From Lenzites betulinus (Eukaryota > Basidiomycota > Agaricomycetes > Polyporales > Polyporaceae), in assembly GCA_022264855.1 (NCBI GenBank), contig JABYQU010000015.1, positions 310,001 through 374,000 of the forward strand: 64,000 nt of DNA, in the 5' to 3' direction. The notes beneath the pieces are model-generated. The model was not told the DNA's origin, ran no database searches, and saw only the letters and a program-made list of their open reading frames with translations. Made by a program: the position numbers and the translations under genes. Shown piece by piece: positions 24,526 to 35,269 of this stretch. Every line of letters begins with the position of its first letter. Positions within the stretch are counted from its first letter, which is position 1.

Positions 24526-26127
24526 ATGTCCAACAACCCCTCCTTCGTCCTGCGCAAGATTGAGGATGTCGCCTACGAGGAGCGACCCATCCCCGACAGT
24601 GCGTTCGTCCGATACATGTCTACCGCCCCGTGGTGCTAACATGGCGATCACGCGCTTTCAGTCAAGGATGACGAGGTCCTCATCACCGTAAAGAAGACCG
24701 GTACGCTCCTATCTCTGACGAACATTCCATTCCTTCTCACCGCATCGTCATCTAGGGATTTGCGGTTCTGATGTCCACTACCTCGTGCACGGCCGCATCG
24801 GAGATTTTATCGTGGAAAACCCTATGGTACGCTTCAAATTCGTCGGTCTTCGCAAATTCCCTGACCATTACTTTCAGGTCCTTGGCCACGAATCTGCCGG
24901 CATCGTCCACAAAGGTTAGACGAGAAGCTACCTCTTGAAGGGAAATATGGACTGATCGCCATCATCTTTCACGCAGTTGGCTCTAAGGTCAAGCACCTCA
25001 AGGTCGGCGACCGTGTCGCAATGGAGCCCGGCGCGACCTGCCGTGTCTGCGATGACTGCAAGCGTGGTCGGTACGAGGTACGCTCCGTGATTATCAGCGT
25101 CTTGTCCAATACACCAACCTCCTCTACAGCTCTGCCCCGACATCGTCTTCGCGGCAACGCCCCCCTACGATGGCACGCTCGCGCGGTACTACCCCATCCC
25201 CGCGGACCTGTGCTACAAGCTCCCGGACAACCTCACGCTCGAGGATGGCGCGATGGTAAGCACCCACACGCCGGCGCCCGCATGCCCACCCACGCTCACG
25301 CCCGCCCTTACGCCCACGCCCAGATGGAGCCGCTCTCGGTCGCGATCCACGCCCTCGCGAATATCGCCGGCCTGCGCGCAAGCCAGTCCGTCGTCGTCTT
25401 CGGCGCGGGCCCCGTCGGGCTGCTCTGCATGGCGGTCGCGCGCGCGCTCGGCGCCTCGCGCGTCGTCGCGGTCGACATCGTGCCCTCGCGCCTCGAGTTC
25501 GCGCGCACGTACGCGGCGACGGAGACGTACGCGCCGCCGAAGCTCGAGCAGAACGAGACGCGCCTCGCCTACTCGGCGCGCAACGCGGCGACGATGGCGG
25601 CGCAGCTCGGCATCGAGGAGCGCGGGCCGAGCGGGATCGACGTCGTCGTCGACGCGAGCGGCGCGGAGGTGTCGATCCAGACCGGCATCCACATCGTGAA
25701 GCACGGCGGCACGTTTATCCAGGTGCGCGATTCCCGTGTGTAGTTCCGCTTGAGAGAGAGGCTAAATGCAGCGTTGCGCAGCTCGGCATGGGCCAGCCAG
25801 AGATCACTATTCCTATCACCACCCTCCTCGTGAAAGAGGTGAACTTCAAGGGCTCCTTCCGTTACGGCGTACGTCCCCCTTCCTTCAGCCGTAAGTATAG
25901 GCACTGACGCTCACGCTTTTCCGGTGCAGCCTGGCGACTACAAGCTCGCGATCGCGCTCGTCTCGCAGGGCAAGATCGACCTGAAGCCGCTCGTGACGCA
26001 CCGCTTCAGCTTTGACCAGGCCATCCAGGCGTTCCAGACGACGCGCGCGGGCAAGAGCGAGGACGGCAAGCCCGTCATCAAGGCGGTCATCTCCGGCCCT
26101 GACGTCTCCCCCGACGACCTTTCCTAG
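24526..26127 (+). CDS. XYL2: Zinc-dependent sugar-alcohol dehydrogenase, xylitol dehydrogenase-like
   Basis: Medium-chain dehydrogenase expected to oxidise xylitol to D-xylulose with NAD+ in pentose catabolism; related L-arabitol or sorbitol dehydrogenases cannot be excluded. About eight small exons. The N terminus is [20 protein letters not shown]. Catalytic-zinc motifs [16 protein letters not shown] and [14 protein letters not shown] are present, and the four structural-zinc cysteines occur in [15 protein letters not shown] after splicing. The Rossmann motif is [20 protein letters not shown]. Between [12 protein letters not shown] and the next strand there is a longer segment ([20 protein letters not shown]) than I would expect. 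The C-terminal exon has [20 protein letters not shown] and stops TAG at 26125-26127. It shares a divergent promoter with MET6. Confidence 0.9.
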
Positions 26128-28173
26128 TTTCTGTCTCCTCTGCGTTCGAGTCTATCTGTGGCTGAGTCTGTGGGTTGAAGGTGAAGGGGAAATGGTCGAG
26201 GGTCGGGGCGATCGCGCCTCCCGCTCGGACACAATCTGTACGGAAGTAACGCCGCGAAGGGCACATGTACGCTACTACTACACACTCGGGACCCCGCGCT
26301 GTCGTCTGTGGTAAAGACAGCGGTTGGTCGTGAATACAAAACTCGGCTTCGTTTCTGATTCAACACACCGTGTGCGCACCATCTCCCGAGCCTTGACAAT
26401 TGCCGGACACTCTGACAGCGACAGTCCACTGCGGCTGCGCACACGCCTCCGATTCTCCGAAACTCTGCACAGTACATTGCAGCATCGCTCCCCCAGGGCC
26501 AGTGCACGCCTCCCACACCTCCCACACCCCACCGCAGTGATCACGTCTCCAAGATCGATACCGTCACCGCCCCAAAGCTCCCGTGCCCATGCCGCTGCCC
26601 ATGTGTGTTAATATAGCACATCAGCGGGATGCATCCTTGTGGATCTTGCATCAGGCCTCCAGCGGTTCTGTCAGGCCTTCAGGGCGGTCACTGCGCCCCC
26701 TCCATCCACGTTCCATGTTCCCATCATATCAGCGTTTATGGCCCGCTGGCGACGCAGCAATGTCAGCGTCACGCACGGACGCACGGTAGCTATCACGCGA
26801 AGTAGAACGCTATCTGTGCATCGATATCATCCGGACCGCAGGGCAAGTTGGGCACGGGCCCTGCGGTCTCTGCGGTCCCTGCGCGCGGTTACCAGCTATG
26901 TGAAGGCGACGGCCGGTAGATATGGGCGCGGGCGGTTTGGTCAAACAGTCAAACCGACCGCCGACCCGGCGCGATATTCAAACGGTCTCAGATGATATTC
27001 AAGTTCGAATTCATATTCAGGTGTGGAGCTCGTCGCGGAAGGGCGTACCGACGCTTGCCGTGCTTCCGAAGTACGTTCGAACCTGCAGACCTCGCATTTC
27101 CAACCGCAAGTAGCCGAACTTCGAAGGTTCAACGTTGAACGCCGAGTTGAACGTCGCGGACGGGCGACAACAAGCGAGTTCGAATAAGCGTATAATTGTG
27201 TATCTATGCGAGTGTACTAGACTATGGGGGTGCGAATAATGAAGTGAACGAACCGACGGAGCCCGGAGGCAAGTTCTAGACCAGACCAGACGACGCCGCC
27301 AATGTTCCCCGGAGCCCGAGCAGACAGCAGCGCGAGCGACTTGGAACGTCACGGTACCGTAACCAATATACCGTACGTACGCGCGCGCGGAGGGGGGGAC
27401 GGGGTGGGATGAGAAAGGAAGAGATAGAGAGGGGGAAGCTCAGGCAATACGGAAAGGGCGTAGTGGTACTTGTACGTGTGTGCTGTACGGGACGGTGGGC
27501 GGTCGAAGCGTAGCGTCGTCGGCGGTGAGAAAGTCTGTCGCGCCCGGCGTGCCCCCACGCGTGCGCAGGTGGCCGCATGGCGCGGGTGACGGGGACGGGG
27601 GCGGTGGGCGAGTGGTATCTGGGGGAAGGAACGTGCGCGAAAAGTAGCCACGCAGCGCGCCCGGGGCCGGCGCGGCGACGGTGTGCATGACGGCGGGCGC
27701 AGCCACGCGTGGGGAGCAGCAGCGCCGCAGGGCCGCCCGGCCCCGACCCCGACCCCGAGTGACCCCGAGTACCTGTACGGCACACGCCCCGCGCCCGCCC
27801 CGCCAGCCAGCGTGCGCAAGCGCAGCGGGCGAAAGCGAAGTAAACGCAATGCAGGAGGAAGTGGTATACCGACCGCCGTGCGCCTCCTGGCTACACGGGG
27901 CGTGTTGTATATGTCTTTGTGTCGTGGGATTCATTCTGCGTCCGTGGATGGATGGTCCGTCGTCGTCCGCCCCGCCCCTGGGGGATCCTGCCGGGGGCGG
28001 ACGGGCGGTCCGCCTCTCCCTGACGCAGCTGCCCATAGCTATCTTCGTCTCCGCGCTGCCGTGCGCGTTCCGATACCCCAACCCGACGCCATCATGCGTA
28101 TGTACACCTCTCGTCCGCTCCTATCCAGTCTCCGCAGTAGCCGTCGCGCCGCCCAGCCCGGGCCCAGTGCGCA
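26128..28173. other. Gene-free, GC-rich convergent intergenic region
   Basis: Two kilobases between the stop codons of two convergent genes. Long open frames on both strands at 27276-28256 are Arg/Pro/Ala-rich, overlap each other in several frames and show no domain, so I take them as artefacts of high GC. There are purine/pyrimidine-rich tracts near 27388-27440, the palindrome GTTCAACGTTGAAC near 27126-27139, and repeated GCGGTC/CTGCGG words near 26840-26890. No RNA gene was recognised. Confidence 0.45.
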
Positions 28174-29802
28174 TTAGCAGGCGCTGCTGGACGCAGAAGA
28201 TGACGAGGGACCGTCGGTGGAGCTCCCTGCGTGACCTTCTAACCCAGTGTCGATAGGCAACAGCCCTGCCCGATGCAGTTCGGCAGCGTACGGCTGCTTT
28301 TCTGGGGGATATGGCGTTGGGCCGAGAGGCACTGCCCGTAGGCGGCTGAAGGATGACGTGCGAGCGTGTGGTGAGAACGGAATCGGCGGCATCGTCGGCA
28401 CTGCGTCTGGCGAATCCGATGACAGGAACGCGGGGAAGAAGAACAGGACGCCCCGCGAGCGCAGTCGTCGCCGGCGAGAGCGAGAGGGCGTTGAGGGCGG
28501 TTCTGAGTCGTCGAGCTCGAAGACGGAATTCCAGACGCGGTTGCGTGCACGGCGCATGCGGTCCAGCATGGACCCACCACTCATGCCATAGGGTGTCGCG
28601 GTGCCGTCGGTTGTGATCGAGATGTCCGAAGGTGCAGGGGAGGTCGAGCGTGAATCGTAAATGGGCAAGAGCTGCACGTCTTCTTCGTCGGAGGCAGCCT
28701 CGCTGGTGAGAGCAATCGGGGAGGGCGGGGAGGTGGTGATGCCCGTGGCAGGAAGAGCGAACCAGCCGAGGTCGAGATACCACCTATTGTTCCTCTGCGT
28801 CCAGCGCGGCATCATGACCTCGTAACCGCCGATGCGCGGAAGACGCGTCTTTCTCCTTGGGGCAAACGCAAGACGCACCAAGCCACCGACGAGAACAACC
28901 AGGCCGATCCACATGAGGCCCTTGCCCCATGTACCGAGGAAGCCGATGAACGCGGCGTCGTCAGCGTGCCAACTGCTCCCATAGTAGTGGGAGAAGAAGG
29001 AGTGGGGCGCCTCGAGCGGTTTGGCGTTCTTGCCGTACAGGGCCTTGGGGAGGATGCGAACTTCGCTTTCAGCGTCGTTGAGGGAAGACATGTACGCGCC
29101 GTACTGCGCAGAGAGGAACATGGGGCCGGTGGAGAACATGACGGTAGGGTAGTTGAGCACCCAGTCGTAATCAAAGTTCATGATGCTGTGGATGGTCTGC
29201 GCCATGAACGGGTGGCCCTTCTCGGCGAACATGAGGTCGTTGGAAACTCCGACAGGGATGGTCTTGGGCAAGATGACGGGGTGCACCAGAAGGGGGTCGA
29301 GGGGGCGGAGACAGCCAATGTCGAGGTCGATGTAGACACCGCCATAGTGGTAGAGAACGAAGTAGCGGATAGCGTCGGCGCGCTGGATGGGGTACTTGTA
29401 GCCGTCGTAGACATCGAGGTACCAGTTGTAGTGGCGTGCAATGAACTCGCGCGCACTCGCGTCCGTCCAGAGCATGTACTTGCTGGAGGGGGGTTGAGGA
29501 TAAGCAGGTGAAAACAGTGGGGGTACGCACTAGTCGGGCATCATGTCGCGACAGTCCTGCGAGATATTGGCCCAGCGCGGGGGCAGTGTCTCTGACTTCC
29601 ATGTCTGGTGGATGATGCGTGGGACGCGCTCTGGGAGGACGGGGAGAGAGTGGTTGAGGGTGAGGTTGACTTCATCCTCGGTGATGTAGGCGGGGAGGTC
29701 GATATAGAGGTAATAAGATATGGAGGAGAGGACGATGACGGTGCCGACGAGGACAGCTGCAAGCAGCGAGAGGAGGATGTAGAGGGTCCTGCGGCGAATC
29801 AT
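28174..29802 (-). CDS. Sur1/Csg1-type inositolphosphoceramide mannosyltransferase
   Basis: Golgi glycosyltransferase family with a DXD motif (Sur1/Csg1/Csh1, related to Och1), expected to add mannose from GDP-mannose to inositol phosphorylceramide. Two exons encode about 520 residues. A short basic N terminus MIRRR is followed by one transmembrane anchor (LLSLLAAVLVGTVIVLSSI), a type II layout. The lumenal domain shows RVPRIIHQTWKSETLPPRW, QRADAIRYFVLYHYGGVYID with DLDIGC (the DXD), GVSNDLMFAEKGHPFM and PTVMFSTGPMFLS. A second hydrophobic segment (GKGLMWIGLVVLVGGLVRLA) follows, then a long Ser/Pro/Arg-rich tail ending SSASSSAC. The intron (about 29477-29525) splits TA|C in PDYKYMLW. Specificity within the family is inferred. 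Confidence 0.85.
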
Positions 29803-30495
29803 TGGGGGAGGGGAAAAGGAGGGACGAAGGAAAGAAGGAAGGACGGCTGGAGACAAGCAAGTAAAGAGAGAAGAGAGGGACCGGGCCTGCCAAGGACCGC
29901 TCCGCCTTTCCTCGACTGCCCCTGTCCGCCCATCCCCGCAGTACCCCCTGGGCCGTCCTCCCGCTCCTGATTTCCGTGTCCTCCTCCTCCTCCCACCGCT
30001 GCCGCCGCCCACCACCGCTCGACGTCGCGCCCGACGCCCTCGACGCTGCGCCGCGTGCCCTTGCCCAGCCGACTCCCGGACCAGTTCACCGCTGACAGCC
30101 GACGATCGCTTAGCGGCTGGGCGCCAGCCTGTCACGCTCGTCCATCCAACAGATCACCAACAAATTCTCATACCAACCTCCATCGGCTCGCCGACCAACG
30201 CTTTCGGGCCTGCACAGGGCTCCAACCTCTGGGCTGCCCTCCAGCAGCCTCCAGCGGGTCTCGTCGCAATAATACTGATTATCCCAGATCGGACTCGCGA
30301 TATTCGCTCCGCCGCGCGCGTCAACGCGTCTCGTCACGGATAGCGTTTATCCTGGGCGCCTCCGCTGCTAGCACTGCTGGTGGCTGCTCCACTCCACCGC
30401 ACTCACTCACTCCAGCTTACTCTCGAGGCCCTCGGCCCGAGCGCCCAACAATAGTACAGAGCTCCGTACGTCAACACACTGCGTCACTACATACT
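29803..30495. other. Upstream region of the mannosyltransferase gene
   Basis: Promoter and leader region. The first 250 bases upstream of the ATG are strongly purine-rich on the plus strand (pyrimidine-rich on the minus, transcribed strand), typical of a fungal leader. Open frames here show no family features. No gene is supported. Confidence 0.45.
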
Positions 30496-30518
30496 TCATG
30501 GACCGGGAGTTCGGACGG
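30496..30518 (+). repeat. Left 23-bp inverted repeat
   Basis: Begins TCATGGACCGGGAGTTCGG and is an exact reverse complement of 35231-35253. The core GGACCGGGAGTT also occurs once inside the block near 32083. Confidence 0.7.
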
Positions 30519-32387
30519 CCTGAAAGTACCTCACAGTGCACAATGTATATCTCCTTTCCCTCCCCACCGATAATCATGAACCTCGCATAATAATTTTTCA
30601 TATGTGCCTCTACCGCTGTACATATTTTGAAGAGGATGTATGAGGATTCGTGCAAACCAGAGCCTGACAAGTGAGAGGGTACCAGCGGGGGGCAACCACC
30701 CAGACTTTCCGTGAATCCAACCCCAAAAAGTGAGATGCAGGACTCCGGACACCGATCCTCCAACCACCACCCTTTGCCGAGTTGATAAGATAGCAATACA
30801 ATGTAGCTATGGGTGGGTCTCCCAGACTGAACACAGTGTCCATTATTGTCAAACCACCTACCACGGCAAGCTCAAGGAGGGGTTTATTTTCAGTCCAGCT
30901 ACCGAGCTACAAAGTTTACGAATGTCCTTCTGGCCCCCCGCAACTGCTCAGTGAGTAACTGCACGAGTCGGCGATGGATTAGCGGAGCTCTATGGCTGGG
31001 CCCAGGCCTCATCTCCGCGCTGCGAGATGGGAGGGGAGTTATCTGAGCGCGGGGTGAATTTTGTGAAAAGACGGAGGCTGATGACGAGAGAGAAGGGCCA
31101 GGAGTGGGAGACCATGAATGGGATCCCTGTAGAGCATCAGAAAGGTAGGTCTGCTCGCCGCTGCTGCAAATATCTTATGTAAGTGGGATGTTCTCTCATC
31201 GCTTGAGGATTGTGTTGCATGGTTTCTATTTTCGATGCGTCAAAGCCGGGGGCGGATTGGTATTTTGGTTGTGATGGACAGTTTGGCCGCAAACTTCGCA
31301 TGTGACCAAGTTGTGCCTACCTTGGGCGATGTCGAAATTGATCCAGAGGGTAGTGACATTGGATAGATAAATTTATAGAGGTTTCATGGCCATCTCAGGT
31401 CAAAGACATAGTAGATTAAACGATGGACTAGTCGTAGAGATGACTGACATGCTGATTCTGAAGCTTGACTAGTGTGAACGGATCGAATAGATTAGATCAC
31501 TGGAGTATATGACGGGCGCTAGCGGACAAAACCCTCTTCACTTCATTTCAAAGGATTCAATTCATGGGTTTATTTTAAAAACACTATTTCAGGTTCATGT
31601 TTAGATTTCGGCGCATGTTTATTCCATTTCGGGGCATCCATTTCATTTCGGGTCATCGGGCTGGATGGGCACTCCGAGATAGGCGCTTGTCGCCTCTACC
31701 AATCTTCCCGCTTCGACCACTCTTCAACCGCGGCCCGCGTCTGAGTATGATCATGAGTACTGAGTCCGCAACCTCCTTGAGCTCGAATGCGAGTCATGCA
31801 ACCCCGGTAAGTATTAGTGGACCCTCGGATGAGTTCCATGATAAAGCTATTACACTTCAAATTTGCTCGGCACTGGCGAGCATAGGGCCAAGCATGACAA
31901 CAACTGAGATATCTGACAACATCACTGCACTGGTGATAACGTTGGCCAGTAGTTTTTAGCAGTCATTCTACTGTCTACTACTAAATACTGCATGGTCAGT
32001 CCCTCATATACATCAGCAAGTGGTTCAATGTTCCACTGCATACCCCATAACCTGTTGAACTTCCGTGTTTACGGCTGTGCCGGACCGGGAGTTGCCGTGT
32101 GTGGCCGTGCGTCTACAATACGCCGGCATGGACATTCTTACTTACCTGTTATGGACATTGTACTATACACGGCATCTCATCATCTTTACTGATGATTCTG
32201 GTGCGTTCTACGCTGCTCCGGTACATTCCAGATCCCTATGGAAGTCTCTAGAATATGGCATCATTCTTGCGCGATATGTCGTCGTAGTCTTGCTCATCGT
32301 CTTACTCATCGCATAGGCTACTTACTCAGCGTCCTCTGGACGTCACATGCTTCTCTTTTATGCTTACTCATCGCAGTCCTCCAGTAG

Positions 32388-32446
32388 TATATAAGGAGGA
32401 CATTCTCTGCCATAGCTCTTCAGTCTTTCGCTCACAGACTGAAGAG
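32388..32446 (+). other. TATA box followed by perfect 11-bp hairpin
   Basis: TATATAA (32388-32394) is followed 22 bp later by CTCTTCAGTCT, a 9-nt loop TTCGCTCAC, and AGACTGAAGAG (32416-32446), a perfect stem-loop. A TATA box with a downstream hairpin could be a promoter remnant of an LTR or a small transcribed repeat, but no LTR borders, primer-binding site or target duplication could be fixed. Confidence 0.4.
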
Positions 32447-32585
32447 TAAGTCCCACTACTTCTATGCCTACATATGTGTTACTTACCAGTACTTGTAGTT
32501 CCTCTTTGTGCGGCTCACAGGTACTGTCAATATGATTATAGTCTTTCGCTCACAGACTGAATATTCCTCTTTGTGCGGCTCACAG
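32422..32585 (+). repeat. Interleaved short direct repeats (A-B-A-B)
   Basis: Repeat A (21 nt, starting AGTCTTTCGCTCACAG) occurs at 32422-32442 and 32540-32560. Repeat B (22 nt, starting TTCCTCTTTGTGCGG) occurs at 32499-32520 and 32564-32585. A and B share the word GCTCACAG. The order suggests an internal duplication with a shortened spacer in the second unit. Confidence 0.7.
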
Positions 32586-33778
32586 CCTTCCAGGTTCAGA
32601 GTTCTTCATAACCATCTACCAGCCAAGGACGCTCGCCCCTCCTGAGGCTGTCAGGACATAGAGTTGAATGAGTTATAGTTTGGGGATTGTATGCATTACA
32701 AGCAGATACTCTCGTATAATTTTCAAACCCGAGTGCTAGTGATGTAAGTGTCCTGAAGGCCTTTCGAATGGCTAGTACCACTCGGGTTGTCTGGGGTTTG
32801 TCCGGTCCCAGTCCCTTGAAAGTGATGAGCAGTGAAACCCTCATGACTGTTCAGATATGTGTAGGCGGTACTAATTAATCACAACACAAACCTGATGTAC
32901 ATGACCATAAGTAAGTACCAAGTGAGTCAGCAGAAGTAAACGTGGACTCAGAGCTCACAAGTTGATGAGTTAAGTGCTCGAATGTATGTACACCAGGAAC
33001 GGGCCAAGTACATTCAAGCAGTAACACGCGCGAGCACGACACAGCCATAATATAACGGGCGTCGGGAATACACATATACAGAACTTGTCTTGGATACAGA
33101 CAGATGGTCATACCAAGTTCTGCAAGAGGTTCGATGAGCAGACTGATACATCAATACTATGTGTGCAACACTGGTACTTACTCAAACAAGGCAGGCTCAA
33201 GCCCGAGCTCTTCTGGCGTTAGAACATCTACGTTATCATCGTCCTCATTGTACTCGCACTCTCTGTGATAGTGCGGAGCCTTTGAGTGAGGTATAAATTA
33301 TATTCTATATGTGCTTGACATTCCTGCGAGTGAGGGTGGGAGGGCGGCATCTTGACGTCATCTGCTCTCTCGCCCATGTTGATGGCGTGTGTTTGATACC
33401 TGAGACGCGCTCCTGATGTGTCCGAACCCGAAGTCATGGTGGCCGAAGTGGAAGACAAAAACAAATTGCAGTTCCGAATGTGAAGCGCCCACTCCAAATG
33501 CTGCCCCGAAGTGGAAGGGGTGCCGCGAAATCGGATTCTGAAGTCAAATAATTTTGTCCGCACACGAATACTTTTGTCCACGGGAACCCCTCATAGGAGT
33601 ATCTCGGATATGGCAAGTGCTGGGCACTTCAATCCCGCCTCCTCATGTTCGCTGCCAGTAGCTTGATTTTATACTCTCTCATTCTCTCTATTGCACCCTG
33701 CAGTTGAGTAACGCAAAGTCACGGCGCTAGCCATTGTCAAATTGATACTCTGATACACCGAATGCCAGGACCCCTGCC

Positions 33779-34050
33779 TAAGCGCTAAGAGGTCCGATAC
33801 GGGATGTCACGTGAATTGCCTTATAAGGAAATCTATGTCGAGGGAAACGACCCTTTTGGCGGCCCATCGAAAAAGTAATCAACCATTTATGCGGCAGTTG
33901 AGCTACAGAAAGCAGTTTCAAAAACACAAGCAGACGGGCTTTGGTTTATCGTATATTTTGACGCCCTTCTCCATGGCTACAGAGCAATCGTGGGAGAGCT
34001 ATGATTATAAGGATTTTTCACTCGACATGGATTGGACCTCTTAGCGCTTA
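33779..34050. mobile_element. 272-bp MITE-like inverted-repeat element
   Basis: The tips TAAGCGCTAAGAGGTCC (33779-33795) and GGACCTCTTAGCGCTTA (34034-34050) are perfect 17-bp inverted repeats. Similarity continues inward to about 45 bp with mismatches: ATGTCACGTGAATTGCCTTA on the left and, on the complement of the right, ATGTCGAGTGAAAAATCCTT. There is no coding capacity. Size and structure fit a miniature inverted-repeat transposable element. No clear target duplication is seen, apart from a possible TAA/TTA at the tips. Confidence 0.6.
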
Positions 34051-35230
34051 CAGCTGTTCTCAGATCGATAGGCCCCTGTTAAAAAAACACACAGAGGTGT
34101 TCAAGCCCAGACGGGGTGGCGATGCTTCACGTGATGCGGTAAAAGTCGGTTTGGCAGGTAGCGGGCAGCGCGAAGAGCTACGCGCCCTCGGCATGCACAC
34201 CTGCATTCTCCCCGCCGTCGCCGCCCGAAACCGCTGTCCGCAATTATCTTTCCCAGGGGCCTAAGCAGGCAGAATGTCCTGTCCACGAGGACATTTAACG
34301 GCGGCCTTGGGCGGCGGCCCCACCTGGCCCCACCCGCCGGCCACACGCCTAATGCAGCGCGTCACGCTGTGACTATAAGCGCTCTTCAAGTTAGGGTTGC
34401 ACTTAGCTCCCTTCAAGTAGGACGAACACTATGAGCTACAGCCGTCCATGTTCAACACTTATAATAAGCTATTTTCTGTGCCTGCTTCCGGAGAGAAGCG
34501 GTTTGATCTACAGCGTATACAGTACACAGCCGCTCAACACCCTCTAGCCACAGCCTAAGGAAGAGTCTACTGGTATGGTGGTTCGGTGTGGCTAGGGTAT
34601 GTAGACATAGGAAAGCATGGACTCCCACAAGCGATTATTGCCTACATACCGAACAATAACAGAAATAACACTATGAAAACAATGGCGACAAAGGGCCGCG
34701 AATCAAACGATCTCAGGGGGCGGCTGCCATATGTTGCCGGTTTGGCGCGACTGTGACACCGTGTGACAATGGTCGGCGTCCTTGGCCGCCGTCCATTTCC
34801 ATCGCCGACAGGACGTTCTCTAAGCAGGGGTCCTCGAACGCCCTCGCGTGCATGGTTGGAGTTAGAAAATAGCAATAGCCGCAGTGCGAATGTCACGCTT
34901 TGTACGGTCCACCGGTACCCCTTCACCACTCATTAATTATCCATCTGTCTAGCAGCCGGAGAATGTCGGAGGGGTGTGTATGACACTATTACAGTCACTT
35001 TTTACACACCCAGAAATTCTGGGAGGTACCGCTGAAGGGGTATCGGAGAACGCCCGTGTGCGCACGTCCAGAAACCCCACCTCGTCGCTTTGTCTCCTGA
35101 AGATCGTACACTTCCCGTAACCGAACCCTCGCGAGATTTTTGGAGGTGGTACATGAGACACACATGCATCCTGCAAAATTTCAAGGTTATCGGGGGCCGG
35201 TAAGGGGTACTTTTAGCGGAATACTGGGTC

Positions 35231-35253
35231 CCGTCCGAACTCCCGGTCCATGA
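35231..35253 (-). repeat. Right 23-bp inverted repeat
   Basis: Reverse complement of 30496-30518, ending CTCCCGGTCCATGA on the plus strand. It lies 17 bp from the stop of the SWT1-like gene, within its likely 3' UTR. Confidence 0.7.
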
Positions 35254-35269
35254 TAGTACGACGATACGT

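Larger units (their letters stand above)
30496..35253. mobile_element. 4.76-kb AT-richer block bounded by inverted repeats; decayed transposon candidate
   Basis: The block is bounded by a 23-bp perfect inverted repeat (30496-30518 and 35231-35253) with further degenerate inverted similarity inside the tips (AAAGTACC, then CCGATAAYC..GA). It is more AT-rich than the gene-bearing flanks and I find no coding sequence I can support in it. No clear target-site duplication is visible. The right tip lies only 17 bp beyond the stop codon of the SWT1-like gene, so one end may coincide with its 3' UTR. It may be an old DNA transposon that lost its transposase, or two diverged insertions in opposite orientation. 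Confidence 0.35.

Noticed and set aside
27276..28256. Several open frames of 110-213 residues on both strands between the XDH-like and mannosyltransferase genes
   Set aside because: They overlap in multiple phases, are Arg/Pro/Ala-rich and lack any motif or splice pattern; long open frames are expected by chance in DNA this GC-rich.
31597..32316. Open frames of 66-120 residues in the AT-rich block
   Set aside because: No similarity to transposases or other families that I recognise, and no conserved motif; not annotated as genes.
32052..32585. Possible solo LTR beginning TGTTGAAC and ending GCTCACA
   Set aside because: Ends are not a clean TG..CA inverted repeat, no 5-bp target duplication and no primer-binding site; kept only as a TATA/hairpin/repeat observation.
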